Positions 36,203 through 40,818 of a stretch of DNA of 40,818 bases are shown in pieces. Source of the DNA: Zoogloea oleivorans (GTDB taxonomy: Bacteria > Pseudomonadota > Gammaproteobacteria > Burkholderiales > Rhodocyclaceae); assembly GCF_008107625.1 (NCBI RefSeq), contig NZ_SDKK01000006.1, forward strand, positions 81,148 to 121,965, written 5' to 3'. Made by a program: the position numbers and the translations under genes. Each line of letters opens with the position of its first letter. Position 1 is the first letter of the stretch. The notes under the pieces were generated by a model. It was not told where the DNA came from, searched no databases, and saw only the letters and a program-made list of their open reading frames with translations.

Positions 36203-36230
36203 TGTGGGTCGGACTTCAGTCCGACCCACA
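36203..36230. repeat. Perfect 12-bp hairpin in the pqqC-pqqD gap
   Basis: TGTGGGTCGGAC, loop TTCA, GTCCGACCCACA form a perfect stem with no T-run after it. This resembles the short dispersed GTCGGACTTCAGTCCGAC hairpins I recall from many proteobacterial genomes. It may trim or stabilise the pqq message rather than end it. Confidence 0.7.
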
Positions 36231-36251
36231 CACACCACTCCGGAGTCTTGA

Positions 36252-36527
36252 ATGATCCCGACCCTCGCCCGCCCGCGCATCAACCGCCTGTTCCGCTTCC
36301 AGTGGGAGCCGGCCCAGCAGGCCCACGTGCTGCTCTACCCGGAAGGCATGGTCAAGCTCAACCAGAGCGCCGGCGAAATCCTCAAGCGCTGCGACGGCAT
36401 TCGCAGCGTCACCGAAATCGTCGCCGACCTGGAAGCCGCCTTCAACGCCAGCGGCCTGGCCGCCGAGGTGGATGCCTTCCTGCTCATGGCCGAAGCCCAG
36501 AACTGGATCGACTGGAACCCAAGCTGA
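36252..36527 (+). CDS. pqqD: PqqD, RiPP recognition protein
   Basis: PqqD binds PqqA and presents it to the radical SAM enzyme PqqE. The 91-residue protein has the family pattern [31 protein letters not shown], followed by a winged-helix-like C-terminus. GGAG lies six bases before the ATG. It ends one base before the pqqE ATG. Confidence 0.95.
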   Translation: MIPTLARPRINRLFRFQWEPAQQAHVLLYPEGMVKLNQSAGEILKRCDGIRSVTEIVADLEAAFNASGLAAEVDAFLLMAEAQNWIDWNPS

Positions 36528-36528
36528 C

Positions 36529-37671
36529 ATGAACGCCCCTCTGCTCGTCCCGCCCCAAGCCCTGAAGCGCGCCGGCCCCCTGTGGCTGCTGGCCGAAGTC
36601 ACCTACCGCTGCCCGCTGCACTGCGCCTTCTGCTACAACCCGGTGGACTTCGCCCAGGCCGGGCCGGAACTGAGCACCGAAGACTGGCTCAAGGTGATCC
36701 GCCAGGCCCGCGCACTCGGCGCCGCCCAGTTCGGTATCTCCGGCGGCGAACCGCTGGTGCGGGACGACATCGAGATCCTCGTCGCCGAAGCCCGCCAGCT
36801 CGGCTTCTACACCAACCTCATCACCTCCGGCGTCGGCCTCACCGAAGCCCGCCTCGCGGCCCTGAAGGAAGCCGGGCTCGACCACATCCAGCTGTCCTTC
36901 CAGGACGCCACAAAAGAAGCCAACGACCTCATCACCAACACCCGCACCTTCGAGCTGAAACGCAAAGTGGCCGCCATGACCAAGGCCGCCGGCTACCCCA
37001 CGGTGATCAACTGCGTGCTGCACCGGACCAACATCGACCACCTCGACCGCATCATCGAGATGGCGGTGGAGATCGGCGCCGAATACCTCGAACTGGCCAA
37101 CACCCAGTACCACGGCTGGGCCTTCCTCAACCGCCAGTCCCTGATGCCCACCGAAGCCCAGCTGGCCGAAGCCGAAGCCGTCACCGAACGCTGGAAGGCC
37201 AAACTGGGCAAGAAGATGCGCATCCTCTTCGTCACCCCCGACTACCAGACAAAGAAACCCAAGAAGTGCATGAACGGCTGGGGTGAAGTCTTCCTGTCCA
37301 TCACCCCCGACGGCCTGGCCTTGCCCTGCCACACCGCCCGCATGCTGCCGGGGCTGGAATTCCCCGACGTGCGCGAGCACGACATCGACTGGATCTGGCA
37401 TGAATCCCCGCTCTTCAACCGCTTCCGCGGCACCGCCTGGCTGCCGGAAACCTGCCAGAGCTGCGAGGACAAGGAGAAGGACCACGGCGGCTGCCGCTGT
37501 CAGGCCTTCATGCTCACCGGCGATGCGGGCGCCACCGACCCGGTGTGCCCCAAGTCGCCGGATCACGCCCTGATCGAAAAGGCACTGGCCGAAGCCGAGC
37601 GGCCCACCCTTGTGAAGCCGCTGGTTTTCCGTGACCCGAAGAACTCCGTGAAACTGGGACGAGCCTTCTAG
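36529..37671 (+). CDS. pqqE: PqqE, radical SAM enzyme of PQQ synthesis
   Basis: PqqE forms the carbon-carbon bond between Glu16 and Tyr20 of PqqA. The protein from ATG 36529 is 380 residues. The radical SAM motif is C28-x3-C32-x2-C35 (CPLHCAFC). The C-terminal SPASM domain holds the auxiliary cluster cysteines (LPCHTARMLPG, CQSCEDKEKDHGGCRCQAF). The open frame extends 19 codons upstream into pqqD, but the internal ATG matches the family. No pqqF/G protease is visible in the window. Confidence 0.97.
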   Translation: MNAPLLVPPQALKRAGPLWLLAEVTYRCPLHCAFCYNPVDFAQAGPELSTEDWLKVIRQARALGAAQFGISGGEPLVRDDIEILVAEARQLGFYTNLITSGVGLTEARLAALKEAGLDHIQLSFQDATKEANDLITNTRTFELKRKVAAMTKAAGYPTVINCVLHRTNIDHLDRIIEMAVEIGAEYLELANTQYHGWAFLNRQSLMPTEAQLAEAEAVTERWKAKLGKKMRILFVTPDYQTKKPKKCMNGWGEVFLSITPDGLALPCHTARMLPGLEFPDVREHDIDWIWHESPLFNRFRGTAWLPETCQSCEDKEKDHGGCRCQAFMLTGDAGATDPVCPKSPDHALIEKALAEAERPTLVKPLVFRDPKNSVKLGRAF

Positions 37672-37727
37672 GGAGCAGCCGCCCCTGAGGCGCATGTTAA
37701 GATCGCCGGAAGTTCGGTTCCACTTCC

Positions 37728-38216
37728 ATGCCTCTTTCCAGACTCCGCCCCACCCTGATTGCCTTCGCGGCAACCTGTGCCGCTGGCGCATGCACCACCA
37801 CCCCGGTGTCCACCGCACCGCACAGCGTGCCCGCGCAGCGGCCCCCTGAAGAACCGGCAAGCGCTGGCGCGCCCTCCAGCCGTCCGCCCCCGAGCGTCCC
37901 TTCCAAGGCCAAACCTGCGCGCAGCGACAAGGACAAGCCCCCACGAACGGACAAACCGGGCAGCCGCCCCGATGTCGTCAGCGAGGAAGACGCCCCCGAG
38001 CCCCCGTTTCGCGGGCCGGCATGGCTGTCCCTGTGCATCAGCCGGCAGATCGAAGGCGGCCTGATTCGCTGCGACGCGAACGATCTCCTCACCCAACCGT
38101 CGCCCCAGGTCAAGGTTTTCACCCGCGATCCGGCAGCCGCCATCCGCACCGCAACCGGCACCATCGAGCTGCGCAGCAACCTCCCCTACAAATACCGTTT
38201 CTTCGTCGTTCCCTGA
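37728..38216 (+). CDS. Putative lipoprotein of unknown function, 162 aa
   Basis: A 162-residue protein with an N-terminal hydrophobic segment and AAGAC as a possible lipobox near residue 22. A Pro/Ser/Lys-rich disordered stretch of about 65 residues follows. The C-terminal 65 residues look folded and contain two Cys (LCISRQIEGGLIRCDAND) that may pair. No family is recognised. It has no clear ribosome-binding site. Confidence 0.65.
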   Translation: MPLSRLRPTLIAFAATCAAGACTTTPVSTAPHSVPAQRPPEEPASAGAPSSRPPPSVPSKAKPARSDKDKPPRTDKPGSRPDVVSEEDAPEPPFRGPAWLSLCISRQIEGGLIRCDANDLLTQPSPQVKVFTRDPAAAIRTATGTIELRSNLPYKYRFFVVP

Positions 38217-38275
38217 CACGCGCCGGGCAGCCGCATTTGCGCCTGGCAACATGCCTGCAACAAAGCGGAGATTCA

Positions 38276-38770
38276 ATGGCACCGACACTCGGCCACCTGC
38301 GCCGAAAGGGAGATGCCATCACGCACGAATTAACCATCACCGCGCTGGAAGCCGACGACGACACCAGCCGGGATGCGGCCACCAACATCCTGTTCCTCGC
38401 CTTCGCCAACCCGGAACGCTACAGCCGGGCGCGCATCACCGAGCAACTGACGCCTGCCGCGCAGCCCTTCTACCGCCACTTCCTCATCGCCCGCCACGGT
38501 GACGAGGTCGTCGGCATCGGCGGCATCAAGGCTGCCGACTGGGCCAGCGACACCCACATCCTGTATCTCTCGGCGGTCACCGAACACGCCCGCGGCCAGG
38601 GCATCGCCCGCGCCCTGATCGCCGCACGCATCGCCTGGGCCATGGAGAACTTCCCCCACGGCCGCCTGCTGGTGTCCACCGCGCGGCCGCGACGCTTCTC
38701 CCGGCTCGGCTTCCGGCTGATGGGCAAACGGGAAGCCGGCGGACGCCGCCTGATGCTGCTGGAGTTCTAG
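38276..38770 (+). CDS. GNAT-family N-acetyltransferase
   Basis: The ATG at 38276 follows GGAG by five bases and gives a 164-residue protein; the frame is open further upstream but without family features. The acetyl-CoA site reads LYLSAVTEHARGQGIARALIAA (R-G-Q-G-I-A), the GNAT signature. The FSRLGFRLMGKRE segment is the usual C-terminal part. The substrate cannot be told from sequence. Confidence 0.85.
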   Translation: MAPTLGHLRRKGDAITHELTITALEADDDTSRDAATNILFLAFANPERYSRARITEQLTPAAQPFYRHFLIARHGDEVVGIGGIKAADWASDTHILYLSAVTEHARGQGIARALIAARIAWAMENFPHGRLLVSTARPRRFSRLGFRLMGKREAGGRRLMLLEF

Positions 38771-38807
38771 CCCGCACAGCCAATTCCGGTGCTGCGCCAA
38801 GGCCTTG

Positions 38808-38813
38808 TATAAT
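38808..38813 (+). promoter_or_regulatory. Putative -10 hexamer of prfC
   Basis: A perfect TATAAT stands 32 bases before the prfC ATG. The best -35 candidate, TTCCGG at 38784-38789 with an 18-base spacer, is weak. Confidence 0.4.
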
Positions 38814-38845
38814 CGCGGGCTTCTCTGCTTTTCCGCCCCCACACC

Positions 38846-40417
<1,572 letters not shown>

Positions 40418-40437
40418 CGCAAGCCATTCAACACGGT

Positions 40438-40462
40438 GTCGAGGGGCTCAAAACCCCTCGAC
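40438..40462 (+). terminator. Hairpin after prfC
   Basis: Perfect 9-bp arms (gtcgagggg and cccctcgac) with a CTCAAAA loop lie 20 bases after the prfC stop. No T-run follows, so it may be a Rho-assisted or processing hairpin. Confidence 0.55.
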
Positions 40463-40660
40463 CCTACGTGGCAAGCGAATCGCAAAACGTGTGAGGCACC
40501 CCATCTTGACGATGCTGGCCGCCTCCGCGACCTTCTTCACAGCCCGCAGCACCCTCCCTTCATCCAGACAGGGCAACTGGATACCCAATACCTCCCGGTA
40601 AAAGAACAGCAAGGCCGACCAGGCCTGTGTCTGCGTCGCGACACTAACAGGTCGATGCAA
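40448..40660 (-). pseudogene. Fragment of an integron-type tyrosine recombinase
   Basis: The first 42 codons of this frame (40660 to about 40535) read like the N-terminal DNA-binding domain of integron integrases: TQTQAWSALLFFYREVLGIQLP. After VLRAVK the similarity ends, and the frame runs out 28 codons later over the prfC hairpin. Neither the catalytic R-H-R-Y domain nor the integrase start is present. It is therefore a broken remnant of perhaps 40 of the expected 320-340 residues. Confidence 0.65.
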
Positions 40661-40718
40661 AACGCCGAGAAACCGCGCAGGCCGGTCCCTTCGCTATTTG
40701 ATTTCTCATGACTTCATT

Positions 40719-40793
40719 CCCGGAATTGGCTTCCCAATCCCGTTTTGATGCCCATCGAATGGGCCGGGGAATGGGCTTTCGCCCAATTCCGGG
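40719..40793. repeat. Cluster of inverted repeats at the right edge
   Basis: Outer 11-base arms (cccggaattgg at 40719-40729, ccaattccggg at 40783-40793) enclose three small hairpins: attgg/ccaat, gcccat/atgggc and gggc/gccc. No R-prime GTTRRRY core is seen, so it is not a standard attC site. It lies just upstream of the recombinase fragment. The rest of 40463-40818 holds nothing else I can support. Confidence 0.6.
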
Positions 40794-40818
40794 TGCCGCT
40801 TCATGCCGCACTCCCCGC

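Noticed and set aside
40719-40793. attC recombination site
   Set aside because: Inverted repeats are present, but there is no GTTRRRY/RYYYAAC core pair in the right place.

Overview
The window looks like the chromosome of a denitrifying betaproteobacterium, most likely of the Rhodocyclales (Thauera/Azoarcus/Zoogloea type). This is inferred from GC-rich coding sequence, the ftsK-lolA-rarA-serS gene order, a phasin, a complete pqqABCDE operon and a full set of nitrous oxide reductase genes. No database was searched, so the taxon is an inference.

Layout. (1) 1-2246: end of a prophage or prophage remnant with tail-tip type genes, stopping next to a tRNA-Ser(CGA) gene (2492-2581, minus) that is the obvious candidate attachment site. 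(2) 2625-10140: housekeeping block read leftwards: a Crp-type regulator, ftsK, lolA, rarA and serS, then an AhpD-like protein. One small plus-strand gene is wedged between rarA and serS. (3) 10357-12368: trxB and an SmrB-like protein whose N-terminal motif is present three times. (4) 12640-17348: nosZ, nosR and a small membrane protein. nosZ and nosR each have their own FNR/DNR-like promoter. (5) 17349-25158: unrelated genes that split the nos locus: a nine-unit, 21-bp-phased palindromic array, a solitary HicA-like protein, a YheS-type ABC-F ATPase, a NarL-type response regulator with a five-PAS soluble histidine kinase, a phasin, a small unknown and an acyltransferase. (6) 25264-29941: nosD-nosF-nosY-nosL, two unknown genes and a second NosL paralogue, mostly coupled by 4-bp ATGA overlaps. 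(7) 29952-34270, minus strand: a candidate peptidoglycan-targeting effector with a signal-peptide partner, a lipoprotein cytochrome c, a membrane-fused spermidine synthase-like protein and a proline iminopeptidase. (8) 34408-37671: pqqA-B-C-D-E. (9) 37728-40417: a lipoprotein, a GNAT acetyltransferase and prfC. (10) The last 400 bases hold a fragment of an integron-type tyrosine recombinase and a set of inverted repeats.

How the parts fit. NosZ reduces N2O in the periplasm, and NosR supplies electrons through its flavin and iron-sulfur domains. NosDFY and NosL deliver sulfur and copper for the Cu centres. The lipoprotein cytochrome at 31473 could also feed periplasmic reductases. The PQQ operon makes the cofactor of periplasmic quinoprotein dehydrogenases.

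The least explained signals are the 21-bp palindromic array at 17392-17580 next to a HicA-like gene without HicB, the tripled SmrB motif, the lipobox on NosZ, the two NosL paralogues with two unknown genes between them, and the candidate effector/immunity pair at 29952-31288.
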